64,000 bases of DNA from Providencia vermicola (GTDB taxonomy: Bacteria; Pseudomonadota; Gammaproteobacteria; Enterobacterales; Enterobacteriaceae): contig NZ_CP048796.1 of the NCBI RefSeq assembly GCF_010748935.1, positions 1,429,001 through 1,493,000 on the forward strand, written 5' to 3'. Below the pieces are notes generated by a model. It had not been told where the DNA came from, searched no databases, and saw only the letters and a program-made list of their open reading frames with translations. Numbering within the stretch: position 1 is the stretch's first letter; every line of letters begins with the position of its first letter. Below, piece by piece: positions 20,389 through 31,420 of this stretch. Position numbers and translations under genes: made by a program.

Positions 20389-21705
20389 ATGAATAAACAG
20401 GAATTTATTTCTCGTCGTAACGCATTATTGGCTCAGATGGAGCCAGCAAGTGCCGCTATTATTTTTTCAGCGCCCGTCGCTCAACGCAACGCGGATTGTG
20501 AATACCCGTATCGCCAGCACAGTGATTTTCTTTATTTGACGGGGTTTAGTGAGCCTGAAGCCGTTTTACTGTTAATTAAAAGTGATGAAAAACACAGCCA
20601 CACCGTTCTCTTTAACCGTGTTCGCGACCTGACCGCAGAAATTTGGTTTGGTCGTCGGTTAGGGCAAGAGGCTGCGCCGGAAAAATTAGGGATCAGTAAA
20701 GCACTGCCTTTTGATGAAATTGAAGAGCAACTGTATCAATTATTAAATGGTCTTGATGTCATTTATCATGCACAAGGCGAATTTGAATATGCCGATAAGT
20801 TAGTTTTCGGCGCGCTCGATATTTTACGCAAAGGGGGACGTCGTAACTTACGAGCTCCACAGACAATCATTGATTGGCGTCCTTTGGTACATGAAATGCG
20901 TCTATTTAAATCAGAAGCTGAAATTGCCGTGATGCGTAAGGCTGGTGAGATATCCGCATTAGCGCACATTCGTGCAATGAAAACGTGTCGGCCGGGCATG
21001 TATGAATATCAACTCTGTGGCGAGCTGGAGTATGAATTTACGCGTCATGGTGCACGTTTTCCATCGTATAATTCGATTGTTGGTAGTGGCGAAAATGCGT
21101 GTATTTTGCATTACACCGAAAATGAATGTGAAATGAAAGATGGGGAAATGGTGTTAATTGATGCGGGGGCCGAGTTTGATGGCTATGCAGGCGATATCAC
21201 CCGTACATTCCCTGTAAATGGTAAGTTTACTGAACCACAACGAGCGATTTACAATATCGTTCTTAAAGCATTAAATACCGCTTTAGAATTGTATCGCCCT
21301 GGTACCAGCATTCATGAAGTGACACAAAAAATCATTCGAATTAAAGTGGAAGGCTTAGTGGAGCTGGGTATTTTACATGGCGATGTCGATCAATTGATCG
21401 AAAACAAAGCACACTTCCCATTCTTTATGCATGGTTTAAGCCACTGGCTGGGGTTAGATGTTCATGATGTTGGATTCTATGGCGTTGACCGTGATCGCAT
21501 TCTAGAACCTGGAATGGTATTGACGGTTGAACCTGGACTGTATATTGCGCCTGAAGCAGATGTACCACCAGAATATCGCGGTATTGGTATTCGTATTGAA
21601 GACGACATTGTGATTACCGAAACGGGTAATGAAAACTTGACCGATTTAGTGGTGAAGGACCCTGATGAAATAGAAGCATTAATGGCCGCAGCTAACAATG
21701 CTTAA
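20389..21705 (+). CDS. pepP: Xaa-Pro aminopeptidase P
   Basis: The 438-residue M24B metallopeptidase removes N-terminal residues before proline. After an N-terminal creatinase-like domain, the C-terminal pita-bread domain carries the dimanganese ligands: Asp in LIDAGAEFDGY and AGDITRTF, His in HGLSHWLGLDVHD, and Glu in VEPGLYI and IRIEDD. It lies 29 bases upstream of ubiH, as in E. coli. Confidence 0.96.
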   Translation: MNKQEFISRRNALLAQMEPASAAIIFSAPVAQRNADCEYPYRQHSDFLYLTGFSEPEAVLLLIKSDEKHSHTVLFNRVRDLTAEIWFGRRLGQEAAPEKLGISKALPFDEIEEQLYQLLNGLDVIYHAQGEFEYADKLVFGALDILRKGGRRNLRAPQTIIDWRPLVHEMRLFKSEAEIAVMRKAGEISALAHIRAMKTCRPGMYEYQLCGELEYEFTRHGARFPSYNSIVGSGENACILHYTENECEMKDGEMVLIDAGAEFDGYAGDITRTFPVNGKFTEPQRAIYNIVLKALNTALELYRPGTSIHEVTQKIIRIKVEGLVELGILHGDVDQLIENKAHFPFFMHGLSHWLGLDVHDVGFYGVDRDRILEPGMVLTVEPGLYIAPEADVPPEYRGIGIRIEDDIVITETGNENLTDLVVKDPDEIEALMAAANNA

Positions 21706-21734
21706 ATAAGCTGTAATAAGGTAATAAATACAAC

Positions 21735-22913
21735 ATGAACGTGATTATTGTTGGTGGTGGAATGGCAGGGGCAACCTTGGCTCTGGCTATTTCTTCATTA
21801 AGCCAAGGACGGTTATCAGTTTCGCTGGTAGAGGCCGCCTTACCAGAAGGAAAGCACCCAGGGTTTGATGCTAGGGCGATTGCACTTGCTCATGGAACAT
21901 GTCAGCGGTTATCTAAAATTGGTATTTGGGATTCATTCGTTGACTGTGTCACACCAATAACTCATGTTCATGTTTCCGATAGAGGCCATGCTGGTTTCGT
22001 TAATATCCATGCACAGGATTACCATATTCCAGAATTAGGGAGTGTGATTGAGTTACATGACGCCGGTGCACGGTTATTTGATTTATTGCATAAAGCAGCG
22101 GGCGTTTCGTTGTATTGCCCCGCAAAAGTTGAAAACATTCAACGGCACAACGATAGCGTTACAGTAACCTTAGATAGCGGTGAAACCCTTTCAGGGGCTC
22201 TTTTAGTGGCCGCGGATGGGAGTCATTCAGCCGTCGGTCAAGCATGCCATGTACAGTGGCAGCAGGATGACTATGGTCAAGTGGCGATTATTGCGAATGT
22301 TAAAACATCAATTGACCCACAAGGGCAAGCGTTTGAGCGTTTTACTGAATTTGGCCCACTCGCGTTATTACCCATGTCGCATGGACGCAGCTCCTTAGTA
22401 TGGTGTCATCAACAAGCGCAAGCGGAACTTATCAAAACGTGGGATGATGAAACCTTCATGTCTAAGCTGCAACAAGCTTTTGGATGGCGTCTGGGTAAAA
22501 TCATTCAGGTTGGTACCCGTTTTTGTTATCCGTTATCACTTCGAAAAGCGTTAAATCCGATTAGTCATCGCACCGTTTTGGTGGGAAATGCGGCTCAAAC
22601 ATTACACCCTATCGCAGGTCAAGGTTTTAATCTGGGGATCCGTGATGTCATGCAGTTGGCTGAGTCGGTGGTGGCCGCCCATCAACAAGGGCAGGATATC
22701 GGTGCTTATGCACTTTTGAATACCTATCAGCAAGCGCGAGCTATTGATAGAGAACGAACCGTGACAATGACTGATGGTTTAGTGCGCGTGTTTGCAAATC
22801 GTTGTTTACCGTTAGTGGTTGGACGTAATTTAGGTTTAATGGCAATGGAAATGTTACCGTCAGTACGTGATGTTTTAGCTCGTCAAACACTTGGCTGGGT
22901 CGCGGAACAATAA
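21735..22913 (+). CDS. ubiH: 2-octaprenyl-6-methoxyphenol hydroxylase UbiH
   Basis: This 392-residue flavin monooxygenase of ubiquinone biosynthesis has the N-terminal FAD motif VIIVGGGMAGATLALAI, the DG motif near VAADGSHSAVGQ and the second FAD motif GNAAQTLHPIAGQGFNLGIRD. It sits between pepP and ubiI, and two ring hydroxylases in one operon is the enterobacterial arrangement. Confidence 0.95.
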   Translation: MNVIIVGGGMAGATLALAISSLSQGRLSVSLVEAALPEGKHPGFDARAIALAHGTCQRLSKIGIWDSFVDCVTPITHVHVSDRGHAGFVNIHAQDYHIPELGSVIELHDAGARLFDLLHKAAGVSLYCPAKVENIQRHNDSVTVTLDSGETLSGALLVAADGSHSAVGQACHVQWQQDDYGQVAIIANVKTSIDPQGQAFERFTEFGPLALLPMSHGRSSLVWCHQQAQAELIKTWDDETFMSKLQQAFGWRLGKIIQVGTRFCYPLSLRKALNPISHRTVLVGNAAQTLHPIAGQGFNLGIRDVMQLAESVVAAHQQGQDIGAYALLNTYQQARAIDRERTVTMTDGLVRVFANRCLPLVVGRNLGLMAMEMLPSVRDVLARQTLGWVAEQ

Positions 22914-22938
22914 CCACAAAACTAAGAGGAATAAAAAT

Positions 22939-24168
22939 ATGCAATCGTTTGATGTGGTTATCGCCGGTGGTGGTATGGTTGGGTTAGCATTGGCTTGTGG
23001 TTTAGAAGGAACAGGATTACGTGTTGCTGTTATTGAACCTCAGCCAGCAAAACAGCCGTTTTCTGAGAATGAACCATACACCCTTAGGGTTTCTGCTATT
23101 AACGCAGCAAGTGAAAAGTTATTAAGCTATTTAGCTGTTTGGTCAACGATTAAATCGATGAGAGCATCGGCCTACAAAGGTATGGAGGTCTGGGATAACG
23201 ATAGTTTTGGCCGTATCCAGTTTTCTGCTAAAGAGCAAAATCTTTCCCATTTAGGGCATATTATTGAAAATCATGTTATCCGAGATGCGCTCTGGCAAAA
23301 GGCCTCGTCATCCCGAGATATCACTTTATTCGCCCCCGCAACGATTCAAAAGGTGGTTTGGGGGGAAAATGATGTGTTTATTACACTCTCTGATGACTCA
23401 ATGCTTACAGCAAGGTTGATTGTTGGAGCCGATGGTGCGAACTCTTGGTTGCGTGGGCATGCAGATATTCCATTGACGTTTTGGGATTATGAGCACACGG
23501 CGTTAGTGGCGACTATTCGTACGGAACAACCTCATGAGGCCATAGCACGTCAAGCTTTTGATGGGAAAGGGATACTTGCATTCCTTCCTTTAACTGACCC
23601 TCATCTCTGTTCTATTGTGTGGTCTCAACCTGCAACAGAAGCGGCTAGACGTCAGCAGCTTGATAAAGCCAGTTTTGAAAAAGAATTGGCCGTGGCGTTT
23701 GATACCCGCTTAGGGTTGTGTCATTTAGAAAGCGATAGATTGACTATTCCGCTAACAGGACGGTATGCACGTCAATTTGCCGCGCAACGTTTAGCGCTTC
23801 TCGGGGATGCCGCACACACCATCCACCCACTGGCTGGACAGGGCGTTAACTTAGGCTTTATGGATGTGGCGATGTTACTCGGTGAAATCAAACGATTACA
23901 TCGTGAAGGCAAAGATTTTGGACAATATTTTTATTTGCGTACTTTCGAACGTCATCGTAAGCATAGTGCAGCGTTGATGTTAGCGGGCATGCAAGGGTTC
24001 CGTGAATTGTTTGATGGCAATAACCCCGCTAAAAAATTATTCCGCGATTTAGGCTTAGTGCTCGCGGATAGTTTACCTGGTGTTAAACCCCAACTTCTTA
24101 ACCATGCTATGGGCTTATTTGATATGCCTGAGTGGCTACAAAAAATTCAAATTGATTCCGCGGAATAA
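22939..24168 (+). CDS. ubiI: 2-octaprenylphenol hydroxylase UbiI (VisC)
   Basis: A paralogue of UbiH that performs C5 hydroxylation in ubiquinone synthesis. The 409-residue product has FAD motifs VVIAGGGMVGLALACGL, VGADGANSWLR and GDAAHTIHPLAGQGVNLGFMD. The ATG at 22939 is preferred over an in-frame start 16 codons upstream because AAGAGGA lies about nine bases before it and the FAD motif then sits at the usual distance. It starts 25 bases after ubiH and is closed by a hairpin. Confidence 0.95.
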   Translation: MQSFDVVIAGGGMVGLALACGLEGTGLRVAVIEPQPAKQPFSENEPYTLRVSAINAASEKLLSYLAVWSTIKSMRASAYKGMEVWDNDSFGRIQFSAKEQNLSHLGHIIENHVIRDALWQKASSSRDITLFAPATIQKVVWGENDVFITLSDDSMLTARLIVGADGANSWLRGHADIPLTFWDYEHTALVATIRTEQPHEAIARQAFDGKGILAFLPLTDPHLCSIVWSQPATEAARRQQLDKASFEKELAVAFDTRLGLCHLESDRLTIPLTGRYARQFAAQRLALLGDAAHTIHPLAGQGVNLGFMDVAMLLGEIKRLHREGKDFGQYFYLRTFERHRKHSAALMLAGMQGFRELFDGNNPAKKLFRDLGLVLADSLPGVKPQLLNHAMGLFDMPEWLQKIQIDSAE

Positions 24169-24180
24169 TCCCTTTCTATA

Positions 24181-24212
24181 GATTGGTGGCCATATTTTCC
24201 ACCAATCTTTCC
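24181..24212 (+). terminator. Probable terminator of pepP-ubiH-ubiI
   Basis: GATTGGTGG and CCACCAATC form a nine-pair stem with a nine-base loop, followed by TTTCCTTCC. The stem is strong and the T run is interrupted. Confidence 0.65.
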
Positions 24213-24672
24213 TTCCTGATAGGTTAAAAATACCCATCTTTATGTGATGGCTCATCCTGCCTTACGGTTTTTAATGTCATCATTAATTTAATTGTCAATG
24301 ACTGAGAAATTCTAATTACAATCAGTTTTCGGATTAGTTTTACTAATTTTATGACTGAGTGCTAAGATTGATTTTTCGCTAACTTCTGTGAACACACGTT
24401 GATTAAGTCTACTCTTTTACACCAAATATGGTGGTATTGAGTGATCATTCTCAATTTTTTAACAAATTTAGCTGGATTATATCCCTTGTAATCAGTAATA
24501 CAGAGTATCGGTAGCCCTATTTTTTTTAATGGTTTCTTACTAAAAACAGTGGTAGTTTTTAATAAGATGTTATCGTTTGCGTAGCGTTATTGGTTGTGGA
24601 GTCATAGGTCTTTTCTCTGCATAAAAAAGAGTAACGCTCACCCTATCTTATTCAAATGTAAAGAGGGTATTC
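24213..24672 (+). promoter_or_regulatory. gcvTHP upstream region
   Basis: About 460 AT-rich bases without an ORF. In E. coli the gcv operon is controlled here by GcvA/GcvR, Lrp and PurR. One CTAAT box like those in GcvA sites occurs near 24313, but no full site was assigned. I looked for the paired-aptamer glycine riboswitch seen in Vibrio and found no convincing match. GAGGGT at 24663-24668 serves as the gcvT SD. Confidence 0.4.
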
Positions 24673-25767
24673 ATGGCAAAGCAGACCCCGCTATATGATG
24701 AACATATTGCTTGCGGTGCGAAAATGGTGGACTTTCATGGTTGGATGATGCCACTGCACTACGGTTCACAAATCAATGAACATAATTTAGTGAGAACCGA
24801 GGCTGGGATGTTTGATGTCTCCCACATGACTATTGTTGATTTACATGGTGAAGGTTGCCGTGATTTCCTTCGCTATCTTTTGGCAAATGACATTGCCAAG
24901 CTGACTGATAAGGGAAAAGCACTCTATACCGGCATGCTAAATGCCTCTGGTGGCGTGATTGATGACCTGATCGTTTATTATCTTGATGATGACTTTTATC
25001 GTCTTGTCGTCAACTCTGCAACCCGTGATAAAGATATTGCATGGATTGAAGAGCATGTTAAATCATATGCCGTTTCTATTCACGTTCGTGATGATCTTGC
25101 GCTATTAGCCGTTCAAGGCCCTACAGCACAACAAAAAGTTCACTCTCTGCTGACTCAAGCGCAATGTGCACAACTTGCTGACATGAAACCTTTCTATGGT
25201 ATTCAAGTTGATGATTTGTTCATTGCGACAACCGGTTATACGGGCGAAAAAGGGTATGAAATCGCTTTACCGAAAGAGCAAGTGATTGATTTTTGGCGTC
25301 AGCTAGTTAAAGCCGGTGTGCATCCAGCAGGATTAGGGGCTCGTGATACGCTACGTCTTGAGGCCGGTATGAACTTATATGGCCAAGATATGGATGAAAG
25401 CATTTCACCGCTGGCCGCCAATATGGGGTGGACGATTGCTTGGAAACCTGAAGAGCGCCAGTTTATTGGGCGTGAAGCATTAGAGAAGTTGAAAGAACAA
25501 GGCACAGAAAAACTAGTTGGTATCGTAATGCGTGAAAAAGGCATATTACGGGCGGGTCAAACGGTACGTTTTACTGACGATCTAGGCAAATTACAAGAGG
25601 GCGTCATTACTAGCGGCTCTTTTTCGCCAACGCTCGGTTTTAGTATTGCTTTGGCGCGTGTACCAAAAGAAATACAAGATAAAGCTATTGTTGAAATACG
25701 TAACCGAGAAATGCCAGTTGAGGTGGTAAAACCGGGATTTGTTCGGGAAGGAAAGGCGCTTGTTTAA
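24673..25767 (+). CDS. gcvT: Glycine cleavage T-protein (aminomethyltransferase)
   Basis: The 364-residue T-protein moves the methylene group from aminomethyl-lipoyl H-protein to tetrahydrofolate and releases ammonia. Characteristic stretches are [29 protein letters not shown], the folate-binding [19 protein letters not shown] and the C-terminal barrel ending in [10 protein letters not shown]. It is first gene of gcvTHP. A related fold occurs in ygfZ about 4 kb downstream. Confidence 0.97.
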   Translation: MAKQTPLYDEHIACGAKMVDFHGWMMPLHYGSQINEHNLVRTEAGMFDVSHMTIVDLHGEGCRDFLRYLLANDIAKLTDKGKALYTGMLNASGGVIDDLIVYYLDDDFYRLVVNSATRDKDIAWIEEHVKSYAVSIHVRDDLALLAVQGPTAQQKVHSLLTQAQCAQLADMKPFYGIQVDDLFIATTGYTGEKGYEIALPKEQVIDFWRQLVKAGVHPAGLGARDTLRLEAGMNLYGQDMDESISPLAANMGWTIAWKPEERQFIGREALEKLKEQGTEKLVGIVMREKGILRAGQTVRFTDDLGKLQEGVITSGSFSPTLGFSIALARVPKEIQDKAIVEIRNREMPVEVVKPGFVREGKALV

Positions 25768-25821
25768 GACGAGTTAAATCCTATCTATCTAAAAAATTTG
25801 TAAATAAGAGTGAGGTTGATG

Positions 25822-26214
25822 ATGAGTAATGTTCCTGCTGAGCTGAAATATACCCGTGAACATGAGTGGGTCCGTCATGAAGGTGATGGTGTATACACCG
25901 TAGGTATTACTGAGCATGCACAAGAATTATTAGGTGATATGGTGTTTGTCGATCTACCTGAAGTGGGAAGCTCGGTGGATATTGGTAGTGAATGTGCGGT
26001 TGTAGAATCTGTTAAGGCGGCATCGGATATTTATGTTCCACTAAGTGGAGAAATCATTGAAGTTAACGAAGCTCTTGGTGACTCTCCAGAGTTAGTCAAT
26101 GAACAGCCTTACCAAGAAGGTTGGATCTTCCGTATAAAAATCTCTGATGAGTCAGAATTAGCTGATTTGTTAGATGCAGATGCTTATTCTGCGTTACTCG
26201 AAGAAGACGAATAA
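25822..26214 (+). CDS. gcvH: Glycine cleavage H-protein
   Basis: The 130-residue lipoyl carrier shuttles the aminomethyl intermediate between P- and T-proteins. The lipoylated lysine is Lys65 in ESVKAASD. The start at 25822 gives [16 protein letters not shown] as in E. coli, with GAGG six bases upstream; an alternative ATG one codon earlier is also possible. It follows gcvT by 54 bases. A strong terminator-like hairpin separates it from gcvP. Confidence 0.96.
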   Translation: MSNVPAELKYTREHEWVRHEGDGVYTVGITEHAQELLGDMVFVDLPEVGSSVDIGSECAVVESVKAASDIYVPLSGEIIEVNEALGDSPELVNEQPYQEGWIFRIKISDESELADLLDADAYSALLEEDE

Positions 26215-26222
26215 CACAACTA

Positions 26223-26262
26223 ACGCCCCGTAATGACTGTATTACGGGGCGTTTTGCTTTTA
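26223..26262 (+). terminator. Strong terminator-like hairpin inside gcvTHP
   Basis: ACGCCCCGTAAT pairs perfectly with ATTACGGGGCGT across a six-base loop, followed by TTTTGCTTTT. This looks like an intrinsic terminator nine bases after gcvH, within what is normally one operon. It may lower gcvP expression relative to gcvTH, or protect the upstream mRNA. Confidence 0.8.
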
Positions 26263-26305
26263 TACCAACCCTGTTGTTGCAGATATTAGGAATGGGAACA
26301 TAGAT

Positions 26306-29182
26306 ATGACGATGTCTCTGAGTCAATTAGAAAACCGTTCGGAATTTATTCAACGCCACATCGGTCCTTCAGAACAACAAGTAAAAACCATGTTGGACAC
26401 TGTGGGGGCCACATCCCTTGATGCATTAACGGACGATATTGTCCCGAAAGCGATTTTATTAGCTGAACCGCCCAGAGTAGGCAGTGGTGCGACGGAACAA
26501 GAAGCACTTGCCGAGTTGAAAGCGATTGCAAGCCTGAATAAACGTTATAAAAATTATATTGGCATGGGGTATGCCCCAGCCATTTTACCGCCTGTGATTT
26601 TACGTAACTTACTGGAAAATCCGGGTTGGTATACAGCGTATACCCCTTATCAACCTGAAGTTTCTCAAGGTCGTTTAGAATCCTTGTTAAACTTCCAACA
26701 ATTAACCATTGATCTAACTGGCTTAGAGCTAGCGTCCGCTTCCCTCTTAGATGAAGCGACAGCGGCCGCAGAAGCAATGGCAATGGCAAAACGGATCAGT
26801 AAACTGAAAGAAGCTGAACGTTTTTTTGTCGCAGATGATATTCACCCTCAAACATTGGATGTAGTCCGTACTCGAGCGAACACATTTGGTTTTGAAGTGA
26901 TTGTTGATAAAGCAGAAAAAGTGCTTGAGCACGAGGGTGTTTTTGGCGCTTTATTACAGCAAGTTGGGTCGACAGGTGAGGTGCATGATTACAGCGAGCT
27001 GTTGGCTAAATTAAAAGCGCGTAAGATTATTAGCTGTGTCGCGGCTGAAATGATGGCTCTGGTGGTGCTAACGGCTCCTGGAAAACAGGGGGCTGATATC
27101 GTATTTGGCTCGGCGCAACGTTTTGGTGTGCCTATGGGCTATGGTGGCCCACATGCAGCGTTCTTTGCTTGTCGTGATGAATATAAACGTGCCATGCCCG
27201 GTCGTATTATTGGGGTATCTCGTGATGCGGCGGGTAACACGGCATTACGTATGGCGATGCAAACTCGTGAACAGCATATTCGTCGTGAGAAGGCGAACTC
27301 AAATATTTGTACCTCTCAAGTTCTGTTAGCAAACATTGCGGCTATGTATGCGGTGTACCATGGCCCACAAGGGTTAAAATTGATTGCAGAACGTATTCAT
27401 CGTTTTACGTCTATTTTTGCTAAAGCGTTAGAGGATGCGGGGGTTACGTTACGCCATCACAGCTGGTTTGATACCTTATCTATCGAAGTTGCAGATAAAG
27501 CAGCTGTTCTCGCACGTGCAGAAAAAGCGAAAGTTAACTTGCGTAGTGATATTCATGGCGCTGTAGGTGTTACCTTTAATGAAACAACCACGCGACAAGA
27601 TTTGAATGAGTTATTCACTATTATCACGGGTAGTGAGCAAAAGTTAGATTTCGAAAAACTGGATAAGCAGGTTGCATCTGCTGAGAGTGCGATTAGCCCT
27701 GCAATGCAACGAAATGATGTGATTTTGTCACATCCAAATTTCAATCGCTATCACAGTGAAACGGAAATGATGCGCTATATGCATAGCTTAGAGCGTAAAG
27801 ATTTAGCGCTGAATCAGGCGATGATCCCATTAGGTTCTTGCACCATGAAACTGAATGCGGCGGCTGAGATGTTACCCATCACTTGGCCTGAATTTGGTGA
27901 AATGCATCCTTTCTGCCCGCCAGAACAAGCGCAAGGTTACCACCAAATGATCGAACAGCTATCGCATTGGCTTGTTCAGTTGACAGGTTATGATGCGGTT
28001 TGTATGCAGCCTAACTCCGGCGCACAAGGTGAGTATGCGGGGCTATTGGCTATCCGACGCTATCATGAAAGTCGAAATGAAGGTCATCGTCACATTTGTT
28101 TGATCCCTGCCTCAGCGCATGGTACCAACCCTGCATCGGCACATATGGCGGGTATGGAAGTCGTGGTGGTGCGGTGTGACGACGAAGGCAATATTGACCT
28201 GACAGATTTACGTCAACAAGCGGAAAAACATCGTGCTGATCTTTCTTGTGTGATGGTGACCTATCCGTCAACGCATGGGGTATACGAAGAGAGTATTAAA
28301 GAGGTTTGTGAAATCGTTCATCAGTTTGGTGGGCAAGTGTACCTTGATGGTGCCAACATGAACGCTCAAGTTGGTCTGACAACACCGGGCTATATTGGTG
28401 CCGATGTTTCCCACCTGAATTTACACAAAACGTTCTGTATTCCTCATGGTGGTGGTGGACCGGGCATGGGACCCATTGGTGTGAAAAAACATTTAGCACC
28501 ATTTGTACCGGGGCATTCCGTGGTTGAGCACGAGATGGTTACGGAACAAGGCGCCGTTTCAGCAGCACCATTTGGCAGTGCTTCTATCCTACCTATCAGC
28601 TGGATGTACATCCGCATGATGGGCTCCTACGGTTTGAGAAGAGCGAGTCAAGTCGCTATTTTAAATGCAAACTATATAGCTAAACGCTTACAAGGTCGCT
28701 ATGACATCCTGTATACCGGTCGCGATGGTTATGTTGCGCATGAATGTATCGTTGATTTGCGCCCGATTAAGAAGGATACAGGGATCAGTGAATTAGACAT
28801 CGCAAAACGTCTGATCGATTATGGATTCCATGCGCCAACGATGTCATTCCCTGTTGCGGGAACCTTGATGATTGAGCCAACGGAGTCTGAAAGCCTTGTT
28901 GAGATTGACCGTTTTATCGAAGCAATGTTATCGATTCGTAATGAGATTGACAAAGTCGCTAATGGTGAGTGGACCCTAGAGGATAACCCTTTGGTGAACG
29001 CTCCACATGTTCAAACAGAGCTTGTTGAGCAATGGGAACATGCTTATAGTCGAGAGTTGGCGGTGTTCCCGACTTCAGCAACCAAAGCTAACAAATATTG
29101 GCCTGCCGTGAAACGTTTGGATGATGTGTATGGCGATCGTCATCTGCATTGTTCGTGTGTGCCGATTGAAGATTATATTTAG
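26306..29182 (+). CDS. gcvP: Glycine dehydrogenase (decarboxylating), P-protein
   Basis: The 958-residue PLP enzyme decarboxylates glycine and passes the aminomethyl group to H-protein. Both halves of the fused alpha/beta form are present. The PLP lysine is Lys708 in [15 protein letters not shown], followed by the glycine-rich loop. GGGA eight bases before 26306 supports this start. It is followed by a terminator. Confidence 0.97.
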   Translation: MTMSLSQLENRSEFIQRHIGPSEQQVKTMLDTVGATSLDALTDDIVPKAILLAEPPRVGSGATEQEALAELKAIASLNKRYKNYIGMGYAPAILPPVILRNLLENPGWYTAYTPYQPEVSQGRLESLLNFQQLTIDLTGLELASASLLDEATAAAEAMAMAKRISKLKEAERFFVADDIHPQTLDVVRTRANTFGFEVIVDKAEKVLEHEGVFGALLQQVGSTGEVHDYSELLAKLKARKIISCVAAEMMALVVLTAPGKQGADIVFGSAQRFGVPMGYGGPHAAFFACRDEYKRAMPGRIIGVSRDAAGNTALRMAMQTREQHIRREKANSNICTSQVLLANIAAMYAVYHGPQGLKLIAERIHRFTSIFAKALEDAGVTLRHHSWFDTLSIEVADKAAVLARAEKAKVNLRSDIHGAVGVTFNETTTRQDLNELFTIITGSEQKLDFEKLDKQVASAESAISPAMQRNDVILSHPNFNRYHSETEMMRYMHSLERKDLALNQAMIPLGSCTMKLNAAAEMLPITWPEFGEMHPFCPPEQAQGYHQMIEQLSHWLVQLTGYDAVCMQPNSGAQGEYAGLLAIRRYHESRNEGHRHICLIPASAHGTNPASAHMAGMEVVVVRCDDEGNIDLTDLRQQAEKHRADLSCVMVTYPSTHGVYEESIKEVCEIVHQFGGQVYLDGANMNAQVGLTTPGYIGADVSHLNLHKTFCIPHGGGGPGMGPIGVKKHLAPFVPGHSVVEHEMVTEQGAVSAAPFGSASILPISWMYIRMMGSYGLRRASQVAILNANYIAKRLQGRYDILYTGRDGYVAHECIVDLRPIKKDTGISELDIAKRLIDYGFHAPTMSFPVAGTLMIEPTESESLVEIDRFIEAMLSIRNEIDKVANGEWTLEDNPLVNAPHVQTELVEQWEHAYSRELAVFPTSATKANKYWPAVKRLDDVYGDRHLHCSCVPIEDYI

Positions 29183-29221
29183 TCAGTCTGCTGGCAGTAA
29201 CAAGCAAGTAGTCTATTAGAA

Positions 29222-29268
29222 GTGACCCCCAATCGTTGAATAATCAATGATTGGGGGTCTTGTTATTT
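29222..29268 (+). terminator. Intrinsic terminator of gcvP
   Basis: GACCCCCAATC at 29224 pairs with GATTGGGGGTC ending at 29259. The inner bases extend the stem (GTTGA/TCAAT) around an ATAA loop, followed by TTGTTATTTT. Confidence 0.85.
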
Positions 29269-29278
29269 TAAGAGAGGC

Positions 29279-29899
29279 TTACAATAACCAGCCTTTTTGT
29301 TGAGCAATTTTTAATTGTGGTAACAACTGCTCCCAAAACTCAGGGAAAACCTCTTCAATAAACTCATTTCGAGCGATAACTTGCTCAAGACGAATATTAT
29401 TTTCAACCCAGCTCTGCCCTTGATTATGTAAATTTAAAAGCATTGGAATGGTTCTATCAATGACGTTGGCAAACTTAGCATCTAACGTTTCAGCCGCATC
29501 ATATTCATTCCACAAGGCTAAAAATTGTTCATTTTGCGGAGAGGGAAGCAGGCCGAAAATACGAACAGCCGCTTTTACCTCTTGTTCGCGGATTGCTTCT
29601 CGTGCGGCAACATCATACACCAGTACATCACCAGCATCGATTTCAACCACATCATGAACCAAGGCTAATTTGATGGCATGATCAACATTCACCCCTTTCA
29701 CATAAGGGGCAAAGCTCATCGCTGCCATCGCGAATTGCCAACTATGTTCCGCTGTGTTTTCTTGTCTTTCATTGTTGAGCAACTTGTTTTTGCGATAAAC
29801 ACTTTTTAGCTTATCCAATTCCATTAAGAATTGGATCACTTCGGTAAAATCGCCAAAATTTAACACGTCTACTGGCTTATTACCTGTTACTGATGACAT
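29279..29899 (-). CDS. HD-domain phosphohydrolase (HDDC2 / 5'-deoxynucleotidase-like)
   Basis: The 206-residue protein has an HD superfamily pattern: His52 in ENTAEHSWQFAMAAM, His82-Asp83 in ALVHDVVEIDAGD, and a later Asp in NVIDRTIPML. The spacing resembles HDDC2/YGK1-type nucleoside monophosphate phosphatases rather than E. coli YfbR, which differs outside the motif. It is convergent with gcvP and lies 11 bases downstream of ygfZ on the same strand, so the two are probably co-transcribed. Physiological substrate unknown. Confidence 0.8.
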   Translation of the reverse strand: MSSVTGNKPVDVLNFGDFTEVIQFLMELDKLKSVYRKNKLLNNERQENTAEHSWQFAMAAMSFAPYVKGVNVDHAIKLALVHDVVEIDAGDVLVYDVAAREAIREQEVKAAVRIFGLLPSPQNEQFLALWNEYDAAETLDAKFANVIDRTIPMLLNLHNQGQSWVENNIRLEQVIARNEFIEEVFPEFWEQLLPQLKIAQQKGWLL

Positions 29900-29910
29900 A
29901 AAAACCTCAA

Positions 29911-30900
29911 TTATTGTTCTTCTTCCAAAGAGTATGGGAGTGGCTGGATAGTCAGGTGACTGTTTTCATCGCCAATAACACGAAAGACACTGTCTGCTTC
30001 CATGTCATTATTCATAATGACCTGAATGTTGACGTCACCATTTGCTAATTTGACTGCGGCAAGCACTGTGCCTGTACGACGCCACTTGTCACCAAGTTGC
30101 CATTCAACGCCTTCACCAATCGCAGGTACGGAGGTTGAGTTGCCTTTTAGCCAATACATCGCGCGTTTGTTTGCACCGCGGAATTTCGCACGAGCGACCA
30201 TTTCTTGTCCGGTATAACACCCTTTTTTAAAGCTAATTCCGAAAGGCAGTGCTTGTAGGTTGGTAGCTTGTGGCAGGTGTTGCGCGCTATTTGCTTGATC
30301 GATAATTGCATACCCCGCTTCAATGTCTAAAGAAAGCCATTGGTCATCGCCTACCATAGGAGCATTGAGTGCATTCGATATTTTCTCGGCAGAATCATTG
30401 CCAGTAATAACGAGAAAACGCTCTTTGGGGAGTGCAAAGTGAAGGATCGTAGAGTCTCCATCAACGACAACTTGATTTTCAGCATCGGGGAGGGTACTGA
30501 ACACACGAGCGAGTGCCTCTTTAGCGCCTTCTCCGGCAATACCAAGTAGCTTCAAATCATTTTTTTGTTCAAAGGTCACTTTTGAGAAAACCGCGTATTT
30601 TTTCAGTTCCGCTAACTGGCTCTCGATGAGGCTGTTTCTTACGATATAAGAAAAGCCATCAAGATGGTGGAATAGACGTAAATTACTCCACATTTTACCT
30701 TTTGGGTCACAATGGGCGGTTAAGGTATGTTGAGAGGGTGTCAATGCGGCCACGTCGGCAGTCACTTGCCCTTGAAGGTATTTTTCAGCATCAAGGCCAT
30801 GTGAGTGAATCAGCCCCCAGTTTTCCAGTGAAATCAATATAAGTGGTAAAGACTGAGAATCGAGGGGGAATTGTTGAGAGTGAGCAACTTCAGTAGTCAT
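29911..30900 (-). CDS. ygfZ: tRNA-modifying / Fe-S maintenance protein YgfZ
   Basis: The 329-residue folate-binding protein is related to GcvT and has the diagnostic [12 protein letters not shown] motif with its essential cysteine. YgfZ supports certain Fe-S enzymes such as MiaB. It is divergent from sdhE-ygfX across about 250 bases, the E. coli arrangement. It begins [11 protein letters not shown], a longer N-terminus than I recall for E. coli, so the start is less certain than the assignment. Confidence 0.94.
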   Translation of the reverse strand: MTTEVAHSQQFPLDSQSLPLILISLENWGLIHSHGLDAEKYLQGQVTADVAALTPSQHTLTAHCDPKGKMWSNLRLFHHLDGFSYIVRNSLIESQLAELKKYAVFSKVTFEQKNDLKLLGIAGEGAKEALARVFSTLPDAENQVVVDGDSTILHFALPKERFLVITGNDSAEKISNALNAPMVGDDQWLSLDIEAGYAIIDQANSAQHLPQATNLQALPFGISFKKGCYTGQEMVARAKFRGANKRAMYWLKGNSTSVPAIGEGVEWQLGDKWRRTGTVLAAVKLANGDVNIQVIMNNDMEADSVFRVIGDENSHLTIQPLPYSLEEEQ

Positions 30901-31153
30901 GATTTCACCTGTTTTTTCTTTCTGATCAGAAGGTGGTTAATGGTAAAAGAGCTGGATAACATTGCAAGTAGTTATTATGATGCACCATCAATTATTCAAT
31001 ATTTTTAATTATCATTCTTAGATAAAAGCGCCATGAGGCATGGAAATTAGCGACATTGTACTATAGGTCATGTTTTCCTAATCGATTATCTGTTAGAGTG
31101 TTGAAAATAATCAATCTTATCAGTTAAATGTAACAAAGTAAGGTCGTAACGGA

Positions 31154-31420
31154 ATGGATATAGAGAACAAAGCAAGAATTCATTGGGCTTGCCGCCGTGG
31201 TATGCGTGAATTGGATATTTCCATCATGCCATTCTTTGAGTATGAGTATGATAGCCTTTCCGATAAGGACAAACAGACTTTCGTCCGTTTACTTGAGTGC
31301 GCTGATCCAGACCTATTTAACTGGTTAATGAATCACGGGCGTCCAGATGATGAAGAGTTGTTTGGTATGGTTAAATTGATTCAGGAAAGAAATAAAAATC
31401 GTGGTCCTGTGGAAATCTAA
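31154..31420 (+). CDS. sdhE: Succinate dehydrogenase flavinylation factor SdhE
   Basis: The 88-residue protein (ygfY/cptB) has the RGMRELD motif needed for covalent FAD attachment to SdhA and FrdA. Its coding end overlaps ygfX by 20 bases, showing translational coupling. Confidence 0.95.
   Translation: MDIENKARIHWACRRGMRELDISIMPFFEYEYDSLSDKDKQTFVRLLECADPDLFNWLMNHGRPDDEELFGMVKLIQERNKNRGPVEI

Noticed and set aside
24213-24672. Glycine riboswitch ahead of gcvT
   Set aside because: No paired aptamer cores were seen; E. coli-type protein regulation is more likely.
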